Shown one piece after another: positions 26,806 through 35,014 of a stretch of DNA of 64,000 nt. The notes below the pieces were generated by a model. That model had not been told where the DNA came from and did not search any database. It was given only the letters and a program-made list of their open reading frames with translations. The first letter of the stretch is position 1, and each line of letters begins with the position of its first letter. Source of the DNA: Ferrimonas lipolytica (GTDB taxonomy: Bacteria > Pseudomonadota > Gammaproteobacteria > Enterobacterales > Shewanellaceae); NCBI RefSeq assembly GCF_012295575.1, contig NZ_CP051180.1, positions 806,001 to 870,000 on the forward strand, given 5' to 3'. Made by a program: the position numbers and the translations under genes.

Positions 26806-27261
26806 TTAGCTAGCAAAAATAATGGATTCAGCCTCTTGTGCCATCATCTCTGCAAATTGTACCTTGCCATCAACGATGGTGTACGGCACAAACACAACCA
26901 TGGCGAAACCAGACTTATGGTCGAGGTTTACCGCCACTGCGTCTTGTGGTTCTTGAGCATCTTCACCGAGCAAAATTCCGGTGTCGTAAACTACTGCAGT
27001 AGCGATGTACTCACCTTCGCCAGCAGCTTGGCGCAAAACCAGCTGTAGATCGGCAACCATCGCTTCGCTTGGGTTTTCCTCTTCTTGATCCTCAGGCACA
27101 TCAACGCTAACAAAGTCGCCCGCTGGAGTCATCGCAGCAGCAAACGGCATAAACTCACCGGTTTCGGTCAATAATTTGTGCGCCAATGGCATGGCTGCGT
27201 TCAGTAGCTCTTGTGCTTGGGCTTGGCCGTTGTCTTGAATATTAGTGGTGGTAGGTTCCAT
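26806..27261 (-). CDS. Conserved-looking hypothetical protein
   Basis: A 151-residue acidic soluble protein. It is codon-like in composition, has a good Shine-Dalgarno (CCGGAG), and sits ten bases before the HAD gene and 69 bp after clsA. The pattern (PLAHKLLTETGEFMPFAAAM, then YIATAVVYDTGILL, then GFAMVVFVPYTIVDGKV) suggests an alpha/beta fold with a central sheet, but I do not recognise the family. Its place in the operon suggests a link to envelope lipid metabolism. Confidence 0.7.
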   Translation of the reverse strand: MEPTTTNIQDNGQAQAQELLNAAMPLAHKLLTETGEFMPFAAAMTPAGDFVSVDVPEDQEEENPSEAMVADLQLVLRQAAGEGEYIATAVVYDTGILLGEDAQEPQDAVAVNLDHKSGFAMVVFVPYTIVDGKVQFAEMMAQEAESIIFAS

Positions 27262-27330
27262 TGAACGCTCCGGTAAATCGAGAGTAGGGCGGGTATTTTA
27301 GGAGCTTTGACGGCAGTTACAATATGGCAG

Positions 27331-28785
27331 CTACAATAATGGCGCGAACATATAGAAAAACTGCTCCACCAACTTACTGACCAATGGCCGTTGTTGCCAA
27401 ATGGAGTAGTCGTGGGCATAGCTGTGGTTTCGATATTGGTCAAACAGTAGCCGTATGTCATTGCACAGCTTAGGGTCATCGAAGGCGAGGGTAACCTCGC
27501 TGTTGAGCTGCAAACTGCGCATATCTAGATTTACCGTCCCGACCAAGCAATGCTCGTTATCGAACATCACCGCTTTGGTGTGCAGCAGCCCACCTTGGAA
27601 TCGATAGATGGTTACCCCGGCGGCGAGCAGCTCGCCAAAGAAGGAACGACTGGCCCAGCTCACCATCATCGAATCATTTTTGTCCGGTAGGATCAATTCA
27701 ACATTAACGCCACGGGCGGCAGCGGTGATTAGCGCTTCAAGCAGGTGCTCGCTTGGAACAAAGTAGGGGGCACAGAGGGTGATGTTTGCTCGGGCGTGAT
27801 AGATCCCAAGCAATAATACCTTTTGAATCACATTGCTTGGCAGCGCTGTGCCAGATGGGATCACCTGAACCGCATAACGGTTGTCGTTGGGCTGGAAGCT
27901 ATTCTCTGGCAACCGCTTGATAATTGAGTCACCGCCTTCAACTTGCCAGTCCCAAGCGTGGATCGCTGCGAGGGTAGTTGCCGCGGCACCATTGATACGG
28001 ATCATCACATCAATCCACTGCCCAACCCCTTCGTTTTGTTTAAAGTGAGCGGGATCGATCATGTTCATTGAACCGGTGTAACCGATTTGATTATCGATCA
28101 CCAATATCTTGCGATGTTGGCGCAGATCAAGGCGTCGCAGGAACATCTTGAACGGATTGACGCTGAGAGCATCAACAACATGAATCCCGGCGTAGCGCAT
28201 CCGTATTGGCCAGCGGCCATTGAGAAAGTCACGACTGCCTGCGGCATCTAAGATCAAATGTACTTCGACCCCACGCTTGGCTGCAGCGATAAGCAGGTTA
28301 GCGACATGGTCAGCCTTGCCGCCCTCGTACCAGATATAAAACTCGAGCTGAATAGTGGATTGCGCGTGTTCAATGTCCTGACACATTCGGGTAAAGATGT
28401 CAGTTGGAGTAGACAATAGCTCCAGTTGGTTGCCTAAGGTTGATGGGATCCCAAGCTGCTTGAAACATAAGGTATGAATTGGGTGCGCATAAGCACCTAA
28501 ATTATCTTGGTATTGGGGATCGAGGCGGGTAGTTTCCGCCAGCGACTCTCGCAATGTCTGGTACAAGACTTGAGCGCGTCGCTTACGTCGACGGCCGAGA
28601 TAACGCTCACCAAAAAGCAGATAAAAAAGCACCCCGCCAATAGGAACAATAAAGATAACTAGCAGCCAGGCTAACGATACACCGACAACTCGGCGCTTGA
28701 GTGCAACTCGCAAAGACACTGCTGCCACTAACAGGTAGTAGGCAGAGAGTCCGAACCATAAGGCGAGTTGGTAGAGTTTATCCAT
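27331..28785 (-). CDS. clsA: Cardiolipin synthase
   Basis: The 484-residue protein has two N-terminal membrane helices (LYQLALWFGLSAYYLLVAAV and LAWLLVIFIVPIGGVLFYLL) followed by two phospholipase D HKD motifs, HRKILVIDNQIGYTGSMN and HTKAVMFDNEHCLVGTVNLD. This is the ClsA architecture, which condenses two phosphatidylglycerol molecules to cardiolipin at the inner membrane. It follows the EEP-family gene by 12 bp and precedes the unknown gene and the HAD gene. Confidence 0.92.
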   Translation of the reverse strand: MDKLYQLALWFGLSAYYLLVAAVSLRVALKRRVVGVSLAWLLVIFIVPIGGVLFYLLFGERYLGRRRKRRAQVLYQTLRESLAETTRLDPQYQDNLGAYAHPIHTLCFKQLGIPSTLGNQLELLSTPTDIFTRMCQDIEHAQSTIQLEFYIWYEGGKADHVANLLIAAAKRGVEVHLILDAAGSRDFLNGRWPIRMRYAGIHVVDALSVNPFKMFLRRLDLRQHRKILVIDNQIGYTGSMNMIDPAHFKQNEGVGQWIDVMIRINGAAATTLAAIHAWDWQVEGGDSIIKRLPENSFQPNDNRYAVQVIPSGTALPSNVIQKVLLLGIYHARANITLCAPYFVPSEHLLEALITAAARGVNVELILPDKNDSMMVSWASRSFFGELLAAGVTIYRFQGGLLHTKAVMFDNEHCLVGTVNLDMRSLQLNSEVTLAFDDPKLCNDIRLLFDQYRNHSYAHDYSIWQQRPLVSKLVEQFFYMFAPLL

Positions 28786-28797
28786 AGCTGTTGCTGT

Positions 28798-29628
28798 TTA
28801 CTCCGCTGTTGCCAGTGAAAACGAAACGATCATAGGAGCATGATCGCTGGCATCAAATTGGTCTAATACCATAGCGCTGCCTGTAACTGTACTTAAGTGC
28901 TGGCTGAAATAGATATGATCTAAGCGGTGGCCAAAAAATGACTTTATCTCTCCCGAGTCAGCAAAATACACCTCAGATAGACCAAGCGATGCCACCACGT
29001 TATCGAGGCGCCGCTGGCGGCTATCGCTCCAGCTGTTAAAGTCACCACTGAGTACTACTGGCCCATTGTGACTGGTTATTTGCTTATGTAAATCATTAAG
29101 TTGATTCTGGTATTGGGCATCAGTAACAAAGTTGATCGCATGAATGTTGATCAGCAATAGCTGTTGCCTGTGTGGCAACAGATGTTGGCTATAGAGCGCG
29201 ATTTTAGGGGTGTCACTTACAGGCTCGGCAGCGGTTGTTAGCCGGACGAAATGGTCGACAGCCGGGGTGGGTGTCGCGGTTAATAATCCCGAATAACCGC
29301 TGTGGGTAATGAGATTGGGGGCATACACCGCATTGCTATTACTGGGATTTTGCTTACTGGCGGTTAATGACACCTCCTGCAGGGTGATTAACTCAGGTTG
29401 GTATTGTTGTTCAATGGCTGCGAACTGCTGCTGCCATTTGGGTTCGTAACTGCGTTTTTGGATATTCCAATTGAGCAGAGTGAATGAGTGAGATAACGAG
29501 GGTTGTGGGGAGGCGGGCAGAACCCAGCTTTGAGGTGCAGCCGCCTGTGGCAACTGCAGGTAAGCGTAGCTGCCGATGCCCAGCAATAAGGCAACAACGG
29601 CGAGAGTCCGTAAGCGCATAATTTTCAC
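28798..29628 (-). CDS. Endonuclease/exonuclease/phosphatase-family hydrolase, membrane-anchored
   Basis: A 276-residue protein with one N-terminal anchor (LAVVALLLGIGSYAYLQL) and an EEP fold: LLNWNIQK, LITLQEV (metal Glu), VVLSGDFNSWS (Asp/Asn pair), HRLDHIYFS and SDHAPMIVSF (catalytic Asp-His). EEP enzymes act on DNA, inositol phosphates or sphingomyelin. The operon with clsA suggests an envelope lipid role, not nuclease. I prefer the GTG at 29628, four bases after GGGGGAG, over the TTG at 29643 that overlaps the ribosome-binding site. Confidence 0.8.
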   Translation of the reverse strand: MKIMRLRTLAVVALLLGIGSYAYLQLPQAAAPQSWVLPASPQPSLSHSFTLLNWNIQKRSYEPKWQQQFAAIEQQYQPELITLQEVSLTASKQNPSNSNAVYAPNLITHSGYSGLLTATPTPAVDHFVRLTTAAEPVSDTPKIALYSQHLLPHRQQLLLINIHAINFVTDAQYQNQLNDLHKQITSHNGPVVLSGDFNSWSDSRQRRLDNVVASLGLSEVYFADSGEIKSFFGHRLDHIYFSQHLSTVTGSAMVLDQFDASDHAPMIVSFSLATAE

Positions 29629-29646
29629 GATGCTCCCCCTCAAATG

Positions 29647-29674
29647 AAAAACCCCTACACAGTGGCAGGGGTTT
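29647..29674 (-). terminator. Intrinsic terminator after pepO
   Basis: AAACCCCTGCC / GGGGTTT-type hairpin read on the minus strand, followed by TTTTTCATTT, 19 bases after the pepO stop and directly before the EEP gene. Confidence 0.8.
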
Positions 29675-29692
29675 GATTATAAATGTTTTGTC

Positions 29693-31762
29693 TTACCAGA
29701 TCTTCACGCGTTCAGCTGGCTCGATGTACATCTTGTCGCCTTTGCTAACGTCAAAGGCTTGGTAAAACTCATCGACGTTAGCCAAAGGACCGTTGGCACG
29801 GAAATGAGCAGGTGAATGCGGGTCAGTGGCGACACGGTTACGGAGAGATTCCTCTTTGTACTTTGCACGCCAGATTTGAGTGAAGCCAATGAAGAAGCGT
29901 TGATCGCCAGTCATGCCATCAATAACCGGAGCTGGCTTGTCTTCTAGCGAATAGTGGTAGGCCTTGTAGCCGATGGTAACACCAGAAAGATCACCGATAT
30001 TCTCGCCTAAGGTAAGCTTGCCATTAACGTTAAGATCGTCAAACACTTCAAAGGCGTCGTATTGGGCAATAAGCGCATTACCTAAGCCTTTGAAAGCCGC
30101 TAAATCTTCGTCGGTCCACCAGTTATTGAGGTTGCCATCGCCATCGTAACGGGAGCCTTGGTCATCAAAGCCGTGGCCCATTTCGTGGCCGATTACTGCA
30201 CCGATACCGCCATAGTTAACTGCGTCATCAGCATCCATATTGAAGAATGGAGGCTGTAGAATCGCGGCTGGGAATACAATCTCATTTGACGGTGGGTTGT
30301 AATAAGCGTTAACCGTTTGTGGGGTCATGTGCCATTCCCACGTATGGATTGGGCCACCGATCTTAGCGACTTCACGCTCGTGCACCAGTATGCCGGAGCG
30401 CATACGGTTACCAACCAAATCGTCGGCTTTAACCTCGAGTTTACTGTAGTCTTCCCACTTGTCTGGATAACCAATTTTAGGGGTAAAGGCTGCCAATTTT
30501 GCTTTGGCTTTCTGCTTGGTTTCGTCACCCATCCAGGTCAATTCATCAATTGACTGGCCGTAGGCGGTACGAAGGTTTTCAACCAGCACGGTCATACGAG
30601 CCTTGGCTTCAGGGGTAAAGTGACGCTTAACGTAAACCTTACCAACCACCTCACCCAGATCACTGTTGACGATATCAACAGCGGTCTTCCAACGGGGCTT
30701 CATCTCTTGCTGACCTTGCAGTTTGCGCGAGAAGAAATCGAAGTGCTCCGCTTCAATGTCACTGCTCAGTAGCGGCGAATAGGCGTTCAACGCATGCCAA
30801 GTTTGGTAGGTCTTCCACTCTTCAACGCTAAAGCTTTCCATCACAGCGGCTAGCGCTTTGATGTAGTTAGGTTGGTTAATGATGACGTAATCAACATCCG
30901 CTACACCTACTGCAGCCATGTATGCAGTCCAATCAAACTTGCCATTCAGTTCCGATAACTCAGCGGTAGCAAATTTGTTGTAACGCTTTTCGCTGTCGCG
31001 GTTTTCAACATTGGTATTGTGGTGTTCCGCTAAGGCAGTTTCGATTGCCAAAATTTGTACTGCGGCTTCACTAGGATTAGGCAGATTGGCTAACGCAAAC
31101 ATGTTTTCGATATGGGCTTGGTAGTCCGCACGCAACTTGCTTGAGCGCTCATCGTCCTTGAAGTAGTAATCACGATCTGGCAATGACAAACCGGATTGCC
31201 AGATGTGCGCCGCGTAGGTGGTGGAATTCTTGGCGTCGATAGAGACGTAAGGCACAAACGGACTGTTGATGCCGATTTTGGCTGCGTGGCCAAAGTAGGC
31301 TGCTAACTCGCTGAAGTCATTGATGCCAGCAATGTTATCTAGCTCAGCCTGAATAGGCTTGAGGCCCAAGGCATTAATGGTGTCGGTGTCCATCACCGAG
31401 TTGTACAGTGCGGCAACCTTTTGTTCATCACTGCCTTCGACTAGGTCTGTTTTCCCGGCCAGTTCATTAATGATGTTCTTAACGTCTTTATCGGCTTTAT
31501 CGCGTAGATCGTAGAACACACCTGTGCTAGTGCGATCCGCCGGTACTTCGTTGTTTTTCAACCAAGTGCCGTTGACGTAATTATAGAAATCATCCTGAGG
31601 ACGGACGGCGTAATCGAAGGTGCTTTGATCGATACCAGAGCTGAGTGCCTGTTGCACCGCTTGCGCCGTCGCGCTGGTTTCCGCTGTTGAAGCGGTCATT
31701 TGGCTGCAACCCGCCAATGCAATGGCGGAGGCACACAGGCCGGTTAATACGATTTTTTTCAT
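29693..31762 (-). CDS. pepO: M13-family metalloendopeptidase, lipoprotein
   Basis: A 689-residue neprilysin-like enzyme. It has a lipobox (ALAGCS), an N-terminal M13 domain (DDFYNYVNGTWLKNNEVPAD), the zinc site GHEMGHGFDDQG (HEMGH at 526-530) and ENIGDLSG with the third ligand Glu about residue 587; NAYYNPPSNEIVFPAAIL is a further family block. It cleaves small to medium peptides, probably in the periplasm. It is monocistronic, with its own terminator. Confidence 0.92.
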   Translation of the reverse strand: MKKIVLTGLCASAIALAGCSQMTASTAETSATAQAVQQALSSGIDQSTFDYAVRPQDDFYNYVNGTWLKNNEVPADRTSTGVFYDLRDKADKDVKNIINELAGKTDLVEGSDEQKVAALYNSVMDTDTINALGLKPIQAELDNIAGINDFSELAAYFGHAAKIGINSPFVPYVSIDAKNSTTYAAHIWQSGLSLPDRDYYFKDDERSSKLRADYQAHIENMFALANLPNPSEAAVQILAIETALAEHHNTNVENRDSEKRYNKFATAELSELNGKFDWTAYMAAVGVADVDYVIINQPNYIKALAAVMESFSVEEWKTYQTWHALNAYSPLLSSDIEAEHFDFFSRKLQGQQEMKPRWKTAVDIVNSDLGEVVGKVYVKRHFTPEAKARMTVLVENLRTAYGQSIDELTWMGDETKQKAKAKLAAFTPKIGYPDKWEDYSKLEVKADDLVGNRMRSGILVHEREVAKIGGPIHTWEWHMTPQTVNAYYNPPSNEIVFPAAILQPPFFNMDADDAVNYGGIGAVIGHEMGHGFDDQGSRYDGDGNLNNWWTDEDLAAFKGLGNALIAQYDAFEVFDDLNVNGKLTLGENIGDLSGVTIGYKAYHYSLEDKPAPVIDGMTGDQRFFIGFTQIWRAKYKEESLRNRVATDPHSPAHFRANGPLANVDEFYQAFDVSKGDKMYIEPAERVKIW

Positions 31763-31948
31763 CCACTTGTCCCTATGGCTTGACGTTATTTTGACACGAT
31801 AGTACCGATGGGAGTATCAACGGTCAAAAGGATAGGTAACGATTGTGTTATGCATTTTGTAACCATGTGTTGTTCAACCACATAACTGAGTGAATGAGTA
31901 AATTATTTGTTCTCATCGAGAGTGTTAATTGACCATGAGGAATTGGGA

Positions 31949-32320
31949 ATGACCAAAGCGAAGGTAGGTGAGTTTCTGTGGCAAGATCTCACAGTGGCTA
32001 ATGCCGATGGGGTTGCTGATTTTTATGCCCAAGTTGTAGGTTGGGAAAAGAAAGCGGTACCAATGGGTGACTATAGCGACCACGGCATGATGGTTGCTGA
32101 CGAGATGAAGGCGGGGATCTGTCATAACCAAGGAGAGAATGCGGCAATACCGCCGCAGTGGTTGCTGTACGTAGCGGTGGCTGATTTGGCTACAAGCGTA
32201 GCGACCGTGTCTGCTCTTGGTGGAAAGATCTTAGTGGCGCCGAAGGCGATGGGGGAAGACCAGTTTGCGGTGATTGAAGATCCTGCTGGTGCGGTGTTAG
32301 CACTGTACCAGCAGGCTTAA
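31949..32320 (+). CDS. VOC (glyoxalase/bleomycin-resistance fold) protein
   Basis: The 123-residue protein has the paired beta-alpha-beta-beta units of the VOC family: EFLWQDLTVANADGVADFYA, then GWEKKAVPMGDYSDHGMM and FAVIEDPAGAVLALYQ. The metal ligands cannot be assigned with certainty. The open frame begins at 31907; the ATG at 31949, behind GAGGAATTGGGA, fits the domain start. The gene converges with the EamA gene, with five bases between the stops. Confidence 0.8.
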   Translation: MTKAKVGEFLWQDLTVANADGVADFYAQVVGWEKKAVPMGDYSDHGMMVADEMKAGICHNQGENAAIPPQWLLYVAVADLATSVATVSALGGKILVAPKAMGEDQFAVIEDPAGAVLALYQQA

Positions 32321-32325
32321 ACAAT

Positions 32326-33222
32326 CTAAGCAGGACGAGGGGTGAGGTGAAACAGCGGCTTGGTCAAGCGCTGTGATAACACCACCCCCATTAGGATCAA
32401 TCCACCGCCAACGATTTGCGCATTGTGGAGCTGCTCACCCAACCAAAAGGCTGCTAACACGCAGGTGATTAGCGGGACTAGATTCATGAACATGGTAGTG
32501 CGGCTTGCACCTAAATGAGTAATACCGACCAACCAGCTGTAGGTGGCACACAGTGAACCTGCAATGCCAGCGTAGATGATAAGTGGGATCGCTTCAGCGC
32601 TGATCTCTTGGCTTGGGCCGAAAAGATAGAGCGGCAGCTGCCATATCACGCCCAACATAATCTGCATGTACAGTGACTGCCATAGTGTCAGTGGGATCGT
32701 CCAGCGCTTGAGCATCACCCCATAGAGCGCATAGGCACTGGCGCCGATAAGCAGCAGTCCATCGCCGTGGTTAATTCCTTGGTCGATAATCGATAGCGGA
32801 TGGCCATTGGTTAACAGCAGCACCAGCCCAAGGATTGAAACCACCGCACCGATAGCTGTACCAACGGTTGGGGTTTCCCGCATCAGTGGCACACTCAGTA
32901 GCAAGGTTAGCAGCGGCACTAGTGCGCCAATTAGCCCCATGTTGGTGGCGCTGGTTGTTTGTGCTGCCATATAGGCTAAGGTTTGGAAAACTACGATGCC
33001 TAACAGGGCAAGTACGGCGAGCTTCGGCAGTAATGATCGGATCAATTGACGTTGCTTCCACACACCGGGAGCAACGAATGGGGTCAATATCAGCCCGGCT
33101 AATAGCCAACGGGCGAATGAGATAGCGGTTGGTTCGATAACGCCGACCGACATTTTGCCAATAATGTTATTTCCACCCCAGAGACAAACAGCAAGCAGAG
33201 GGTAGAGAAAATAGGAGTTCAT
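32326..33222 (-). CDS. EamA/DMT-family transporter
   Basis: A 298-residue protein with ten membrane segments in two EamA repeats. The first starts PLLAVCLWGGNNIIGKMSVG, the second about residue 150 (GDGLLLIGASAYALYGVMLKRW). The family includes exporters of amino acids and metabolites; the substrate is not predictable. It is divergent from the AraC gene, with 82 bp between starts, the usual layout of a transporter and its regulator. Confidence 0.88.
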   Translation of the reverse strand: MNSYFLYPLLAVCLWGGNNIIGKMSVGVIEPTAISFARWLLAGLILTPFVAPGVWKQRQLIRSLLPKLAVLALLGIVVFQTLAYMAAQTTSATNMGLIGALVPLLTLLLSVPLMRETPTVGTAIGAVVSILGLVLLLTNGHPLSIIDQGINHGDGLLLIGASAYALYGVMLKRWTIPLTLWQSLYMQIMLGVIWQLPLYLFGPSQEISAEAIPLIIYAGIAGSLCATYSWLVGITHLGASRTTMFMNLVPLITCVLAAFWLGEQLHNAQIVGGGLILMGVVLSQRLTKPLFHLTPRPA

Positions 33223-33304
33223 TTGGAGCTGATACCACTAGCTACGAATTAAGTCATCATTATACTAGTGTCCCGTATGGCTAAGATAACGCAAAACGGA
33301 CATT

Positions 33305-34123
33305 ATGCAATTGAGTCAAGACACCGCCGCTGAACAGTATCGATACCCACTGCCGTTTGACACTCAATCGGAAGGGATCTATCTGCTCCGTGAAAATTAC
33401 GCCCCAGAGACTCAGTTCTCAGCTCATCAGCATCCGTGGGGGCAGCTCAACGTTGTTGAAAGTGGAGTGTTGGAGTTCACTATCAACGACAGTTTGATGC
33501 TGTCGCCACCACAATACGCCATTTGGATTCCACCAAACACCACCCATTCCAGTTACAGCCGTCGTCACGTAGCCTATCGTGCGGTGTTTATCTCAGTCGC
33601 TTGGTCGAAGCTAATGCCCTCCAAACCGTGCATGATTAAGATGACCCCGTTATTGCGAGCTGTATTGGCGGATTTAGGTGAGCGTGGTGTTGCAGCGCCG
33701 CAAACCGATGCGGACCTTCGCCTGGGGCAAGTACTGTTGGATCAGTTGTTGCAATCGGAGGCCGAACCGGTCTATTTGCCGTGGTCGAAGGATGCCATGC
33801 TCGAACCTATCCTCAGCACCTTAGAGCGCGAGCCTGATAACAATAGAACCTTGTCGGCATGGGCGGCATACCGTCACACCACCGAACGTACTTTAGCCCG
33901 TCGATTTCAAAAGCAGCTGCAGATGAGCTTTGTTGAATGGCGTTCTAGACTGCGATTCTTAACTGCCATAGGCATGCTCCGTCAGGGGCTCCCGATTAAA
34001 GAGGTTGCACTCAATTTGGGCTTTAGTACCTCGTCTGCGTTTATTGCTCAATTCCGTCGTCATGGTGGCATGTCGCCGGAACAATATCGGCGCGAGCGGA
34101 ATTTGCTACCCAATCGACTTTGA
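33305..34123 (+). CDS. AraC-family regulator with cupin domain
   Basis: The 272-residue protein has an N-terminal cupin (FSAHQHPWGQLNVVESGVLEF, IPPNTTHSSY) and a C-terminal double HTH (TERTLARRFQKQLQMSFVEW, then IKEVALNLGFSTSSAFIAQF and GMSPEQYRR). It is divergent from the EamA gene and is the natural candidate for its control, inducing or repressing it when a small ligand binds the cupin. Confidence 0.88.
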   Translation: MQLSQDTAAEQYRYPLPFDTQSEGIYLLRENYAPETQFSAHQHPWGQLNVVESGVLEFTINDSLMLSPPQYAIWIPPNTTHSSYSRRHVAYRAVFISVAWSKLMPSKPCMIKMTPLLRAVLADLGERGVAAPQTDADLRLGQVLLDQLLQSEAEPVYLPWSKDAMLEPILSTLEREPDNNRTLSAWAAYRHTTERTLARRFQKQLQMSFVEWRSRLRFLTAIGMLRQGLPIKEVALNLGFSTSSAFIAQFRRHGGMSPEQYRRERNLLPNRL

Positions 34124-34175
34124 CCGAGGTTGGTTTGCGGTACACTGAGATTGCAGTTAGATAAAGGAGTACAAG

Positions 34176-34814
34176 GTGAGAGATTTAACCGACATTCGCC
34201 GCGAGTATTTGCAAGGCGGATTGCGCAGTAGTGAGCTACCTCAACAACCGCTGGCGCTGTTTGAGCGTTGGATGGATCAAGCCTATAAGGCCGAGTTGAT
34301 GGATCCGACCTCGATGGTATTGGCCACAGTGGATCAAAACGGCCAACCGTTTCAACGGATTGTACTGCTGAAACAGTTCGATGAAGACGGCTTTGTGTTC
34401 TACACCAACTTAGGTAGTCGCAAGTCGCAGCACATTGCTGAAAATAACCAAGTCGGCATGTTGTTTCCGTGGCACGATCTCGAGCGCCAAGTGCACATCA
34501 CTGGTCGGGCAGAACGTCTCTCCAATATGGAGGCGCTGAAGTATTTCGCGTCCCGACCACGAGACAGCCAATTGGGCGCGTGGGCTTCTAACCAAAGCAG
34601 CAAGCTGTCGGCACGGTCAGTGTTAGAGGGTAGTTTCATGAAGATGAAGGATAAATTCGCCAAAGGCGAGATCCCTCTGCCAGATTTTTGGGGCGGTTAT
34701 CGGGTCAAACCCGACAGCTTTGAGTTCTGGCAAGGGGGCGCTAAGCGCTTACACGATCGCTTTCTGTATCAAAAAACAGGCGCCGCTTGGCAAGTGGATC
34801 GCCTAGCGCCGTAG
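34176..34814 (+). CDS. pdxH: Pyridoxamine 5'-phosphate oxidase
   Basis: The 212-residue protein matches PdxH along its length: [50 protein letters not shown] and the C-terminal [13 protein letters not shown]. It is an FMN enzyme making pyridoxal phosphate from PNP or PMP. The start is GTG at 34176, six bases after AAGGAG. Terminated at 34840-34866. Confidence 0.95.
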   Translation: MRDLTDIRREYLQGGLRSSELPQQPLALFERWMDQAYKAELMDPTSMVLATVDQNGQPFQRIVLLKQFDEDGFVFYTNLGSRKSQHIAENNQVGMLFPWHDLERQVHITGRAERLSNMEALKYFASRPRDSQLGAWASNQSSKLSARSVLEGSFMKMKDKFAKGEIPLPDFWGGYRVKPDSFEFWQGGAKRLHDRFLYQKTGAAWQVDRLAP

Positions 34815-34839
34815 TCTACTGTCGATAGTGCTTCTACCT

Positions 34840-34866
34840 AAACGCAGCTGTGGCTGCGTTTTTGCT
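34840..34866 (+). terminator. Intrinsic terminator after pdxH
   Basis: AACGCAGC / GCTGCGTT with loop TGTG, followed by TTTTT. Confidence 0.8.
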
Positions 34867-35014
34867 ATTTAACCAGCAGTTACGCTGAAATTAAATTCAC
34901 TAATGGAGTAAAAGTCGTTATCTTTCACAAAGTTGGCTCGTGACTAAATAGAGTGACGTAAAAATTGTTAAAATCATAAGATCAAATAAATAAGCACGGA
35001 GCGCTTAGATAACA

